Source of the DNA: Gemmatimonadota bacterium
GTDB lineage: Bacteria; Gemmatimonadota; Gemmatimonadetes; Longimicrobiales; Gaopeijiaceae
DNA length: 46,507 nt
Direction: 5' to 3'
Assembly (NCBI GenBank): GCA_040882465.1
Contig: JBBEBG010000026.1
Coordinates: 1-46,507 of the forward strand
The notes under the pieces were generated by a model. That model saw only the letters and a list, made by a program, of their open reading frames with translations. It was not told the DNA's origin and did no database searches. The position numbers were made by a program, and so were the translations under genes. Positions 7,174-15,281 of this stretch are shown one piece after another. The stretch's first letter is position 1, and each line of letters starts with the position of its first letter.

Positions 7174-8190
7174 TCATGAGAGATTCCGGGTCACCGCCGC
7201 CGTGAAGGGAGCCGTCCCGAGTGGGCCCCCTACGTCCCCCGTGCGGAGGGCGGGGTCGGCGAGAGTCTGCCGAAGCGCACCCCGGATACGCTTTGCGGGC
7301 TCCGGCTGCCCCACGTGGTCGAGCATCATGGCGCCTGCAAGCATGAGGGCCGTCGGATTCGCGATCCCCCGCCCCGCGATGTCGGGCGCCGAACCGTGCA
7401 CCGCTTCGAACATCGCCGCGTCTTCTCCGATGTTTCCCGCAGGAGCCATCCCGAGCCCCCCGACAAGCCCGGCCATGAGATCGCTCAGAATGTCCCCGAA
7501 CATGTTCTCCATCACGAGGACGTCGAAGCCGTAAGGATTCTTGACGAGGTGCATGGCCGTCGCGTCGATGATCCGATCCTCGAACGCCACCCGTCCCTCA
7601 TACTCTGCGGCGATCTGGCGTCCGACGTCCAGAAAAAGTCCCTGCGTGTATTTCAGAATGTTCGCCTTGTGCGCGAGCGTGACCTTCCTGCGGCCGTTTT
7701 TTACGGCGTATTCGAAAGCATATCGGACAATTCGCTCCGACCCGAAGCGTGTGATGATCATCACCGACTCGGCCGCGGCGCGCGCGTCCCCGCCGAGGCC
7801 GATGTAGTGCTCCACCCCCACGTAAAGCCCCTCGGTATTTTCACGAATGAGGACGAGATCAATGTCTTCGTACCTCTGGCCCGGGACGAGGGTGAGCGCC
7901 GGACGGACATTCGCGTAGAGGTCGAATTCCTTTCGGATCGCGACGTTGATCGAGCGAAACCCGGAGCCGAGCGGCGTGGTGAGAGGACCCTTCAGGGCCA
8001 CCCCGTTCCTCCGGATCGAGTCGAGTGTGGCCGCAGGGAGAGGATCCTGGACCGCCTCGAGGGCGGCGATCCCGGCCAGCTGGACTTCGAAGTCGAGATC
8101 CGCTCCCGCCTCCCGCAGAAGCTGGAGCGTGGCGTTCATCACTTCGGGCCCGATCCCATCCCCCGGGATCACGGTGATCGTTTTTGGCAT
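7174..8190 (-). CDS. NAD-type isocitrate dehydrogenase (isopropylmalate dehydrogenase superfamily)
   Basis: A 338-residue beta-decarboxylating dehydrogenase starting MPKTITVIPGDGIGPEV. The substrate loop GPLTTPLGSGFRSINVAIRK and the segment DLYANVRPALTLVPG are typical of isocitrate rather than isopropylmalate enzymes. RENTEGLYVGVEH, KANILKYTQGLF and the GDILSDLMAGLVGGLGMAP metal/cofactor region complete the fold. The expected reaction is isocitrate to 2-oxoglutarate with reduction of NAD in the TCA cycle. Homoisocitrate or tartrate dehydrogenase activity cannot be excluded from motifs alone. The length is normal for the short dimeric class. Confidence 0.85.
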   Translation of the reverse strand: MPKTITVIPGDGIGPEVMNATLQLLREAGADLDFEVQLAGIAALEAVQDPLPAATLDSIRRNGVALKGPLTTPLGSGFRSINVAIRKEFDLYANVRPALTLVPGQRYEDIDLVLIRENTEGLYVGVEHYIGLGGDARAAAESVMIITRFGSERIVRYAFEYAVKNGRRKVTLAHKANILKYTQGLFLDVGRQIAAEYEGRVAFEDRIIDATAMHLVKNPYGFDVLVMENMFGDILSDLMAGLVGGLGMAPAGNIGEDAAMFEAVHGSAPDIAGRGIANPTALMLAGAMMLDHVGQPEPAKRIRGALRQTLADPALRTGDVGGPLGTAPFTAAVTRNLS

Positions 8191-8262
8191 CGGGCCCCGG
8201 TGCGTCTCCGCGGAGCAGGGGTGAAATTCACCCGGAAGGGCTCCGCAACGCGAATGGTGAGG

Positions 8263-8793
8263 CTACGGAGCTCCGGGAACGTACTCCGGATTATACTGAA
8301 AATCCGTATGGTCCTCACCCCAGCTCACCAGATCCCGCATGTACCCGGGGCTCTGCGTTCCCTGGGTCCTCGCGCGCCCCGCCACGTTAAGGGCGCGGTC
8401 CCACCCAACGGAGTTGAGGGTGGAGCGCTCCAGGAGCGCCTGTCCCACCATCGCCCCATTGTGATAGTTCACGATGACGCGCACGCCGCCGAGCCCAGCG
8501 TGCGTCTCGAAGGCATCCCGTGTCGCCGGAGAGAAGAGAAAGACATGGGGAGCCGCGCGCGCCCAGAGCTCGCCGCCCATGCGGAACTGTTCACGGTCGA
8601 TCGTCACGCTGATCTGGGCCACGTTCCCCCTCATCTCGACTTCGAGATCACCTTCGAAGGTATAATGCGAAGCGACCTCCTCCGCCGAGGGCGGGTCGGG
8701 AGACGCGTCCTCCGGTAAGCACCCCAGGGCGGGAAAGAGCACCGCCGCACCGGTCAGCGCGAATCCCCGCGCAAGAGTGGATGGCATGGTCAT
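8263..8793 (-). CDS. Putative lipoprotein, unknown function
   Basis: A 176-residue protein with a signal peptide and lipobox-like ALGC at about residue 25 (LTGAAVLFPALGCLPEDAS), suggesting lipid anchoring in an outer or inner membrane leaflet. The mature part contains beta-strand-like segments (GNVAQISVTIDREQFRM, VRVIVNYHNGAMV). No known domain is recognised. The start ATG 8793 overlaps the stop of the upstream lipoprotein gene (ATGA), indicating translational coupling. It is the last gene of the PPIase-MsrB-lipoprotein operon. Confidence 0.65.
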   Translation of the reverse strand: MTMPSTLARGFALTGAAVLFPALGCLPEDASPDPPSAEEVASHYTFEGDLEVEMRGNVAQISVTIDREQFRMGGELWARAAPHVFLFSPATRDAFETHAGLGGVRVIVNYHNGAMVGQALLERSTLNSVGWDRALNVAGRARTQGTQSPGYMRDLVSWGEDHTDFQYNPEYVPGAP

Positions 8794-9374
8794 CCCGATA
8801 CCCGCCGGGCCAGCACCTCGGCCGCCGAAGCCGAGGTGGCGAGCGCTCCCGGGCTCCCCGGAGCCCCTTCCACCACTCCGTACCAGACGACGCTCCCGGT
8901 TCGAACGTCGAGGAGCGCGGCGGACAGCTCGATCGCTTCGGCGGCCCCCTCCATGCGCGCCTTCGCCTCGACTGGCAATAGGGCCCAGGAGGCCCCCACA
9001 AGCGCCCCGAGTCTGTAGAGGTCCCCGAAAAGCGGATCGCCCACGCGGAGAAGCTCCCCCGCGAGGAAGGGCCGGACCGGGAGCTGGTCTATCAGGATTC
9101 CCGTACCGGGGCTCCGCGCGAGGACCTGCCGGATCGCCTCGGGCGCCACCCAATCCGTGCCCCCGGGACGCTGGCGGAGGGCGTACTCGAGCTCCCGATC
9201 GAAATCGGAGTGCCCCCCGGTCCTCAGCTGAAGCGGGAGGAGGAGAACCCGGGCGCCCCGCAGCTCCGGCATCCCTCCCCGCTCGTATCCGGGGGATGGC
9301 GGCGCCGACGACCGTCCCGCGCACGCGGAAAGGAGGAGGAGCAAGAGGGCGGCCACCGCGAGGTCCCGGCGCAT
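8790..9374 (-). CDS. Putative lipoprotein, unknown function
   Basis: A 194-residue protein. The signal peptide ends in the lipobox LLSAC (MRRDLAVAALLLLLLSACAG). The mature part has RGARVLLLPLQ, FDRELEYALRQ, a middle region suggesting a nucleotide-free alpha/beta fold, and a C-terminal ALLDVRTGSVVWYGVVEG. This pattern recalls CsgG/GNA1162-like periplasmic lipoproteins, which also have a 'D..tG.v.W.g.v' strand late in the chain. That comparison is by eye only. ATG 9374 abuts the msrB stop codon directly, and its own stop overlaps the next lipoprotein start. Confidence 0.65.
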   Translation of the reverse strand: MRRDLAVAALLLLLLSACAGRSSAPPSPGYERGGMPELRGARVLLLPLQLRTGGHSDFDRELEYALRQRPGGTDWVAPEAIRQVLARSPGTGILIDQLPVRPFLAGELLRVGDPLFGDLYRLGALVGASWALLPVEAKARMEGAAEAIELSAALLDVRTGSVVWYGVVEGAPGSPGALATSASAAEVLARRVSG

Positions 9375-9788
9375 CTACTTCGATTCCGGATCGTGCCGAA
9401 GGGCCGCCGAGTTGATGCAGTAACGAAGTCCCGTCGGTGCCGGCCCATCCGCGAAGACATGCCCGAGGTGTGCGTCGCAGGCCGCGCAGAGGACCTCCGT
9501 GCGGCGCGCGAACAGCGAGTGGTCTTCCTCTTCCTTGATTCCTTGGGGATCCACGGCGCTGTGGAAGGAGGGCCACCCCGTCCCGGAGTCGTATTTGGTC
9601 TCGGAGGAAAAGAGGGGAGCATCGCAGCAAACGCACCGGAACATCCCCGGTTCCTTGTTGTCCCAATATTCCCCCGTGAAGGCGCGCTCCGTCCCCTTTT
9701 TGCGCGTCACTTCGTACTGCTCGGAGGTGAGCTTCTCCCGCCACTCCGCGTCGCTCTTTTCGACTTTCGCCGGGCCCTTCGCACTCAT
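9375..9788 (-). CDS. msrB: Peptide-methionine (R)-S-oxide reductase MsrB
   Basis: A 137-residue MsrB that reduces the R epimer of methionine sulfoxide in proteins. Two zinc CxxC pairs are present (Cys52/Cys55 in FRCVCC, Cys101/Cys104 in [11 protein letters not shown]), with the catalytic Cys124 in [19 protein letters not shown] is the substrate-binding signature. The start ATG 9788 follows GGAGG at suitable spacing and overlaps the PPIase stop codon. No signal peptide is visible, so it should be cytoplasmic. Its coupling to two lipoprotein genes and a PPIase suggests a protein-quality theme, which is inference. Confidence 0.95.
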   Translation of the reverse strand: MSAKGPAKVEKSDAEWREKLTSEQYEVTRKKGTERAFTGEYWDNKEPGMFRCVCCDAPLFSSETKYDSGTGWPSFHSAVDPQGIKEEEDHSLFARRTEVLCAACDAHLGHVFADGPAPTGLRYCINSAALRHDPESK

Positions 9789-10258
9789 GAGGGTGCCTCC
9801 ACCGAGACTTTCTCTATGACGATCTGGGTGACCGGGCGGTCTCCCCGGTCCGTCTTTGTGGCTCCGATCTCCCGGATGACCTCCATTCCCCCTACGACGC
9901 TCCCGAAGACGGCGTGTTTTCCGTCGAGCCACCCGGTGGCCGCGAGGGTGATGAAAAACTGCGATCCGCCCGTGTTCGGCCCCGCGTTGGCCATCGAAAG
10001 GACGCCCGCTCCGCCGTGACGGAGCTCAGGGTGAATTTCGTCCTTGATTTTGTACCCCGGCCCCCCCCTTCCCGTCCCTTCCGGGCATCCGCCCTGAATC
10101 ATGAACCCTTCGATGACCCGGTGGAAGATGGTTCCGTCGTAAAACCCCTTCTCCACAAGAGAGAGGAAGTTCGTAGTCGTCCCCGGCGCCTGAGCTTCGA
10201 AGAGCTCCACGCGAAAGTCGCCCTGGGTCGTCTGGAAATGGACCACGCGGTTCGCCAT
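9785..10258 (-). CDS. Cyclophilin-type peptidyl-prolyl cis-trans isomerase
   Basis: A 157-residue single-domain cyclophilin. [40 protein letters not shown] and [10 protein letters not shown] are the classic active-site segments, including the catalytic Arg of FHRV. It catalyses proline isomerisation during protein folding. Starting at ATG 10258 ([10 protein letters not shown]) gives a cytoplasmic protein of normal length with no signal peptide. A longer in-frame extension upstream is unconserved. It is the first gene of the four-gene operon and is divergent from phoB. Confidence 0.93.
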   Translation of the reverse strand: MANRVVHFQTTQGDFRVELFEAQAPGTTTNFLSLVEKGFYDGTIFHRVIEGFMIQGGCPEGTGRGGPGYKIKDEIHPELRHGGAGVLSMANAGPNTGGSQFFITLAATGWLDGKHAVFGSVVGGMEVIREIGATKTDRGDRPVTQIVIEKVSVEAPS

Positions 10259-10347
10259 GGGTATCCGATGTCGTGAGGAGAAGAGGCGGCCCGACGGCCG
10301 GGGTCGGAGTTTTACCGCGAGCGGCCCTCTCGGTTCCAGAACGAGGA

Positions 10348-10354
10348 CGTTACG
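10348..10354 (+). promoter_or_regulatory. Candidate Pho-box half site upstream of phoB
   Basis: CGTTACG lies about 47 bases upstream of the phoB start. The same heptamer recurs upstream of the porin, pstS and the TonB receptor. Only a weak partner (CAGAACG) lies one 11-bp turn upstream. A TATATT hexamer at about 10388-10393 could act as a -10 box. Confidence 0.35.
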
Positions 10355-10400
10355 AGCCGATCCTCGCACCGCACTTCGAAGAAGGGATATATTCGGCGCC

Positions 10401-11093
10401 ATGAGCGACCACATCCTCGTCGTGGACGATGAGCCGGACATCTCCGCCCTCGTGGCGTATCACCTGGCGCGGGAGTCTTACCGGGTTCGTACGGTGTCGG
10501 ACGGACAGGAGGCACTGGAGGCGGTGGAGCGGGAACGCCCCGACCTCATCGTGCTGGATCTCATGCTCCCGGGAATGCCGGGGCTCGATGTCCTGCGCGA
10601 GCTGCGTCGCCGCCCCGAGCTTGAAAACATTCCGGTCATTCTCCTCACTGCCCGGCGAGAGGAAGACGATCGAGTCGAGGGGCTCCGGCTGGGAGCGGAT
10701 GACTACCTCTCGAAGCCCTTTTCTCCCCAGGAGCTCGTTCTCCGGGTCGGTGCGGTGCTCCGGCGGGTCCGCCAGCATCCGCCCGGGAGCCCCGGCGGCC
10801 AGCTCCTCCGGGGCGGTCCGGTCACCATAGATACCGGGGCGGCGCAGGTCGAAGTGAATGGCAAGCCTCTCGTTCTCACGCCGACCGAATACAGGCTCCT
10901 GCTCGTCCTCGTGGAGCGTCGCGGAAGAGTTCAGTCGCGGAGGCAGCTCCTCGAAGCCGTGTGGGAGACGACGGCGCGGATCACCACGCGAACCGTGGAC
11001 ATGCATGTGCAGCGCCTTCGGGCCAAGCTCGGCGAGGCGTCCGACTGGCTGGAGACGGTCCGGGGCTTCGGGTATCGCTTCAGGTCGGAATAG
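10401..11093 (+). CDS. phoB: Phosphate regulon response regulator PhoB (OmpR/PhoB family)
   Basis: A 230-residue two-domain regulator. The receiver domain has the acidic pair at residues 9-10, phospho-acceptor Asp53 (VLDLMLPGMPG), Thr83 and Lys105 (SKPFSP). The C-terminal winged helix (about 130-228) ends with RTVDMHVQRLRAKLGE and VRGFGYRF, the DNA-recognition region of PhoB. It is expected to activate phosphate-starvation genes when phosphorylated by PhoR. The start ATG 10401 is preceded by a weak GGGATAT context. The stop lies 3 bases before phoR. Assignment as PhoB rests on the adjacent phoR-pst genes. Confidence 0.9.
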   Translation: MSDHILVVDDEPDISALVAYHLARESYRVRTVSDGQEALEAVERERPDLIVLDLMLPGMPGLDVLRELRRRPELENIPVILLTARREEDDRVEGLRLGADDYLSKPFSPQELVLRVGAVLRRVRQHPPGSPGGQLLRGGPVTIDTGAAQVEVNGKPLVLTPTEYRLLLVLVERRGRVQSRRQLLEAVWETTARITTRTVDMHVQRLRAKLGEASDWLETVRGFGYRFRSE

Positions 11094-11096
11094 CCC

Positions 11097-12869
11097 ATGC
11101 GGCTTCGGGCCCACCACAAGCTCTTCCTCAGTTACGCGCTACTGGTCGCGGGAGTCGTTGTCGCCCTGATCCTCGGCGTGGACGCGGCCCTTCGCGAGCC
11201 CCTCCTCGAACAGGCGGGCGACGAGCTCGAACGCGAGCTGGCCCTCGGCCGCGAGCTGTACGCACAAAATGCCGGAGCCGAACCGGACTCCCTGGCCCGG
11301 TACCTCGGACGGGTCACCGGTCACCGCGTCTCGATCATCGCACCGAACGGTGCCCTCGTCGCCGACTCCCGGCTGGATGCCGGTGAGTTGGCCGAAGCCG
11401 AGAGCCATCTGGACCGCCCGGAGGTCATCGCCGCCTTCGCCGAAGCCACGGGGCGGGCCGTTCGTCTTAGCACAACGACGGACGCCGAGATCCTCTACGC
11501 CGCGACCCTCACCTCCGACGGCATTGTCCTGCGATTCGGGGTCGGGATCGACGAGATCGAGACCGCCGTGGCGCGGGCCCGCCGTCAGATCATCCAGGCC
11601 GGGATCCTCGCCCTCCTCGTCGCCGCAGCCTTTTCCTTTGCGTTCAGCATCTGGTTTACGCGCCCCCTTCGCCGGCTTCGCGACATCGCCGCGTCCATGG
11701 GGGGCGAGGCCATCGGTGCGCGACTCCGTGGGTCGCGCGAAGACGAGTTGGGAGAGCTTGGTTCGGCGCTCCAGGGCCTCGCGGAAGAGCTCCAGCAGAG
11801 GCTCGCCCAGCTCGAGGGCGAACGGGAGGAGATGAACGCCCTCATCGATTCGATGGCGGAGGGTGTGCTGGCCATCGGCCCGGACGGAGCCCTCCGGCGC
11901 GCCAATCCAGCCGCCCGGGTGATGTTCGACCTCGGACGCGAGGTCGGCGGGATCCCGCCCGAGGCGATCGCTCGCCGCAAACCTTTTCTCGAGCTCGTGA
12001 GCCGGGTCCTCGACGGCACCTCGGTTCCTCCCACCGAGCTCACCCACGACGAAAAATACCTTGTGGCCACGGCCCAGCCGCTCCCACGCGGAGGAGCGGT
12101 CCTCGTCTTCCTCGATACCTCGGAGCTCCGCCGTCTGGAGGGGGTCCGGCGCGACTTCGTGGCGAACGCCTCTCACGAGCTGAAAACACCCCTCACCGTG
12201 ATCCGAGGGCACGCGGAGACCCTCCTCGACGAGGACCTCCCACCGGCGCTTCGAGCCCAGTTCGGGGACAGTCTCCGCGCGAACGTGGACCGGCTCCAAT
12301 CCATTCTCGACGATCTTCTCGACCTGTCCAGGATCGAGTCGGGAGGTTGGAAATTGACGCCGGAATCCCTCGACCTGAGGGAGACCATCGAGGAAAGCTG
12401 GCGGTCCTTCGCCTCGGCTGCCTCAGAGCGCCGCGTCGCGTTCGGGATGACCCTCGGTGCGGGTGCGGAGGAAGTCGAGGCCGACCCCGAAGCCCTCCAT
12501 CAAATTTTCACGAATCTCTTCAGCAACGCGCTGCGGTACACGCCGGCGGGGGGTCGGATCGATGTCGTGGCCACTCCCATGCACGAAGGCGGCGTGCAGA
12601 TCGAGGTCCGGGACACGGGAAGCGGGATTCCCGCTCCGCACCTGAGCCGGATCTTCGAACGGTTCTATCGTGTGGATCCGGCCCGCTCGCGGTCCGAAGG
12701 GGGAACCGGCCTCGGCCTTTCGATCGTCCGGCACCTGATCGAGCGGCATGGGGGGCGCGTCGAAGCCGAGAGCGAAGTCGGGCGCGGCACGACGATCCGA
12801 TTCTCCCTCCCACCCGAGCAGTCACCTATCGCATCCCCGCAGGATCCCGCCTCGACCCCCACTTTGTAA
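11097..12869 (+). CDS. phoR: Phosphate regulon sensor histidine kinase PhoR
   Basis: A 590-residue membrane kinase. Transmembrane helices lie at about residues 13-31 and 163-187, enclosing a periplasmic domain of about 130 residues. HAMP (about 188-240), a coiled stretch and a PAS domain (about 250-340) follow. The HisKA box FVANASHELKTP contains phospho-His360, and the HATPase domain shows NLFSNALRYTP (about 472-482), DTGSGIP and GGTGLGLSIV. It phosphorylates PhoB. The extracytoplasmic domain is larger than in E. coli PhoR and resembles Gram-positive and actinobacterial-style PhoR kinases with a real sensing loop. How it couples to PstSCAB/PhoU is not visible. Confidence 0.9.
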   Translation: MRLRAHHKLFLSYALLVAGVVVALILGVDAALREPLLEQAGDELERELALGRELYAQNAGAEPDSLARYLGRVTGHRVSIIAPNGALVADSRLDAGELAEAESHLDRPEVIAAFAEATGRAVRLSTTTDAEILYAATLTSDGIVLRFGVGIDEIETAVARARRQIIQAGILALLVAAAFSFAFSIWFTRPLRRLRDIAASMGGEAIGARLRGSREDELGELGSALQGLAEELQQRLAQLEGEREEMNALIDSMAEGVLAIGPDGALRRANPAARVMFDLGREVGGIPPEAIARRKPFLELVSRVLDGTSVPPTELTHDEKYLVATAQPLPRGGAVLVFLDTSELRRLEGVRRDFVANASHELKTPLTVIRGHAETLLDEDLPPALRAQFGDSLRANVDRLQSILDDLLDLSRIESGGWKLTPESLDLRETIEESWRSFASAASERRVAFGMTLGAGAEEVEADPEALHQIFTNLFSNALRYTPAGGRIDVVATPMHEGGVQIEVRDTGSGIPAPHLSRIFERFYRVDPARSRSEGGTGLGLSIVRHLIERHGGRVEAESEVGRGTTIRFSLPPEQSPIASPQDPASTPTL

Positions 12870-12893
12870 CGGCACCGTTACAAAGGCGTTACG
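12865..12893 (+). promoter_or_regulatory. Candidate Pho box and palindrome upstream of the porin gene
   Basis: CGTTACA (12876-12882) and CGTTACG (12887-12893) are direct heptamers separated by four bases, exactly the 11-bp layout of a PhoB box. A perfect 8-base inverted repeat (TGTAACGG / CCGTTACA, 12865-12882) overlaps the first heptamer and the phoR stop codon. A further CGTCACT lies at 12908-12914. Confidence 0.55.
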
Positions 12894-13017
12894 CTTCGGC
12901 GACCACCCGTCACTAAGGTGAAACATCGCCGGAGGACAGTCCCCCGAAGGACCGCGGATCCCGGCGGTCGGGGAAAGGCCGGGACCCCACCCAGAGTCTC
13001 TACATGGCGAGGTGACG

Positions 13018-14061
13018 ATGACGCGTGCGTTGCGAGGGTCGGGAGTGGGTTTAGCCTGTGCCCTATCCGTTCTGGGGGCGGCCACCCCGGCGGAGGCGCT
13101 GCAGGAACCGGAAGATCCCCCTTTTACGATGTCGCCCGGCGCGCGTGTTCAGGTCCGTTACACGGGGACCGAACCCGAAGGGCCGGAAGACGGGACGAAC
13201 ACTTTCCGCGTTCAGCGGGCCCGGCTCTCCCTCTCGGGGGAAGCATACGAGCGATTCAGCTACGGAATCCAGGCCGATCTCTCCGGTTCGGGCGGGACCC
13301 TCCTCGACGCGTACATCCGCTTGGCTGCGACCGACGCACTCACCGTCTGGTTCGGCCAGGGAAAGGCCTATTTCGGGCGCCAGTGGTTGAATTCCTCTGC
13401 CAATCTCCAGTTCGTGGACCGCACGATCGTACACAGTCGCTTTAATGCGGACCGCCAGCAGGGCGTCGCTCTCCTCGGGCGGGCCGCCGAGAACCGAGTC
13501 GAGGTGAACCTGGGTCTTTACAACGGTGAAGGAATCGGACGGTCCGTAAACTCGGACAACCGCTTCATGACCGTGGGACGAATCGTGTTCACGCCGTGGG
13601 GTTCTTACTCACCCGTGGAGAGCGCGCACGACTACCCCGAGGACCCACGCCTCGCCATTGGCGTCGCCGGGCTGCGAAACACCACCGGCGGGGAGGAGGA
13701 AGAAGAGGTCCAGATCACCCGGTTCAATACGGAGATCGCCTTCAAGCTGCGAGGTTTCAGCGCCACGGCCGAAGTCTTCGGGGAGTGGGTGGATCCCGTG
13801 GGAGGGGTGGAGGAGACCGCGAGCGGGTGGTACGTCCAGGGCGGGATCCTCTTCCCGGGCCTCCACCACGAGGTGGCGGCGCGCGTGGCGGGAGTCCAAC
13901 CCGACGCCCCGAACGCCGACCGGACCGAGCTCGGGCTCGCTTACAGCTATTACATCCGCGCCCACAACGCCAAGATCCAGGCCGACATCCGGAACATCCA
14001 CGAAGACGGGACCGATTTGGACACTCGTGAGCTCCGCGTTCAGTTTCAGCTCGCCCTGTAA
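13018..14061 (+). CDS. Phosphate-selective porin O/P family outer-membrane porin
   Basis: A 347-residue outer-membrane beta-barrel with a signal peptide cut near TPAEALQ. The segments GARVQVRYTGTEPEG, FRVQRARLSLSGEAYERFSYGIQADL and LTVWFGQGKAYFGRQWLNSS match the OprO/OprP-type pattern of an N-terminal strand followed by an inward loop. The chain ends in a strand with a C-terminal leucine rather than the usual Phe. It should admit phosphate or other anions. GTG 13012 is also in frame, but ATG 13018 has GCGAGG at better spacing. It sits between phoR and pstS with a Pho-box-like pair upstream, so phosphate control is likely. Confidence 0.8.
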   Translation: MTRALRGSGVGLACALSVLGAATPAEALQEPEDPPFTMSPGARVQVRYTGTEPEGPEDGTNTFRVQRARLSLSGEAYERFSYGIQADLSGSGGTLLDAYIRLAATDALTVWFGQGKAYFGRQWLNSSANLQFVDRTIVHSRFNADRQQGVALLGRAAENRVEVNLGLYNGEGIGRSVNSDNRFMTVGRIVFTPWGSYSPVESAHDYPEDPRLAIGVAGLRNTTGGEEEEEVQITRFNTEIAFKLRGFSATAEVFGEWVDPVGGVEETASGWYVQGGILFPGLHHEVAARVAGVQPDAPNADRTELGLAYSYYIRAHNAKIQADIRNIHEDGTDLDTRELRVQFQLAL

Positions 14062-14088
14062 GCGGCCCCGTTGAACGGGAAATCCGAT

Positions 14089-14117
14089 CGTTACGAGAGG
14101 AAGATGCGTTCGTTACC
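14089..14117 (+). promoter_or_regulatory. Candidate Pho box upstream of pstS
   Basis: CGTTACG (14089-14095) and CGTTACC (14111-14117) are direct repeats 22 bases apart, two turns of an 11-bp register. The middle heptamer at 14100 is not conserved. They lie 67-95 bases upstream of the pstS start. Confidence 0.45.
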
Positions 14118-14183
14118 TGAACCTGATCGAACCCACCAACTTTAGATGCACTTTAGAGAGCTTGAAACCACGGGAGAGGGTCA

Positions 14184-15281
14184 ATGAACCGAGCGAACGG
14201 ACGTATCATGCGGTCCCTGTTAGGCGTGGTTTTCCTCTTGGGAGTCGCGGGGTGTGGAGGCGGGAGCGGCACGGAGGGACGAGCGCCGACGCTCACGGGC
14301 GCGGGTGCCACCTTCCCGATGCCCCTCATCACCCTCTGGAGCAGCGAATACGAGACGGCCACGGGCGGCCGGGTGAACTACAATTCGATCGGCTCCGGCG
14401 GCGGGATCCGCGCGCACACCGACAAGACGGTGGACTTCGGTGCCTCCGAGGCACCGCTCACGGCGGAGCAGTTCGCGACGGCGGCCGGCACGTTGACGCT
14501 CCCCTTCACGATCGGGACCGTGACCGTCGCCTACAACCTTCCCGGAAACCCTGAGCTCCGGCTCACCCCGGACGTTCTGGCTGACATCTATCTCGGCCGA
14601 GTCACGCGGTGGAACGACCCGCGGCTCCTCGAGGTCAACCCGGGCGCCACTCTCCCCGACGAAGCCATCGTGGTCGTGCACCGATCCGACGGCTCCGGGA
14701 CGACCTACGTCTTCACGGATTACCTGAGCAAGGTGAGCCCCGCCTGGAGCGAATCGGTGGGATTCGCGACCTCGGTCGCCTGGCCTCTCGGAATTGGAGG
14801 AAATGGGAACGAGGGTGTGGCGGGCGCGATCCAGAACAACCCTCACTCGCTCGGCTACATCGAGCTCTCCTACGCGAGCAGCCTCGGCCTCCCGACCGCC
14901 GCGATCCGCAATCAGGCGGGGAACTTCATCAAGCCCTCGCTCGAAGCCGGAACCGCCGCCGCGGCCTCGGCGGTAAACATCCTTCCCGCCGGCCATGAGG
15001 CCTGGAGCGAGGTGTCTTTCACGGATGCGGTGGGGCCCGATTCCTATCCGATTTCCTCCTTTTCATACTTCCTGGTCTACGAGGACCTCGGGGTCATGGG
15101 AAACCAGATGACTCCGGCGCGAGCCGAGGCGATCGTCCGCTGGCTGGAGTGGGCGGTGACCGAGGGACAGGCGTACAATAATGACGTGAACAACGCCACT
15201 CTCCCCGAAAACGTACGGGCGCTCAATCTCGAGACGCTCGACCGGATCCACCTGAATGGCGAACGCGTGAGAAGCTGGTGA
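14184..15281 (+). CDS. pstS: Phosphate ABC transporter substrate-binding lipoprotein PstS
   Basis: A 365-residue phosphate-binding protein with lipobox GVAGC (MRSLLGVVFLLGVAGCGGG), so it is membrane-anchored. The phosphate-binding segments are GAGATFPMPL (N-lobe), SIGSGGGI, DFGASEAPL and VVHRSDGSGTTYVF. The C-lobe contains WPLGIGGNGNEGVAG and NPHSLGYIELSYA. It captures orthophosphate for PstCAB. ATG 14184 has a GGGAGAGGG ribosome site. A downstream ATG at 14208 (MRSLL) is also possible and gives a tidier signal peptide. Its stop overlaps the pstC start. Confidence 0.95.
   Translation: MNRANGRIMRSLLGVVFLLGVAGCGGGSGTEGRAPTLTGAGATFPMPLITLWSSEYETATGGRVNYNSIGSGGGIRAHTDKTVDFGASEAPLTAEQFATAAGTLTLPFTIGTVTVAYNLPGNPELRLTPDVLADIYLGRVTRWNDPRLLEVNPGATLPDEAIVVVHRSDGSGTTYVFTDYLSKVSPAWSESVGFATSVAWPLGIGGNGNEGVAGAIQNNPHSLGYIELSYASSLGLPTAAIRNQAGNFIKPSLEAGTAAAASAVNILPAGHEAWSEVSFTDAVGPDSYPISSFSYFLVYEDLGVMGNQMTPARAEAIVRWLEWAVTEGQAYNNDVNNATLPENVRALNLETLDRIHLNGERVRSW

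Noticed and set aside
7315-8718. Long plus-strand open frame opposite the isocitrate dehydrogenase gene
   Set aside because: High GC keeps antisense frames open. Composition is rich in Arg and His with no domain, and the minus strand has a clear enzyme.
8794-9744. Extended minus-strand frame upstream of the lipoprotein at 8263-8793
   Set aside because: The extension lies over another lipoprotein and msrB in a different frame; the lipobox supports the short start at 8793.
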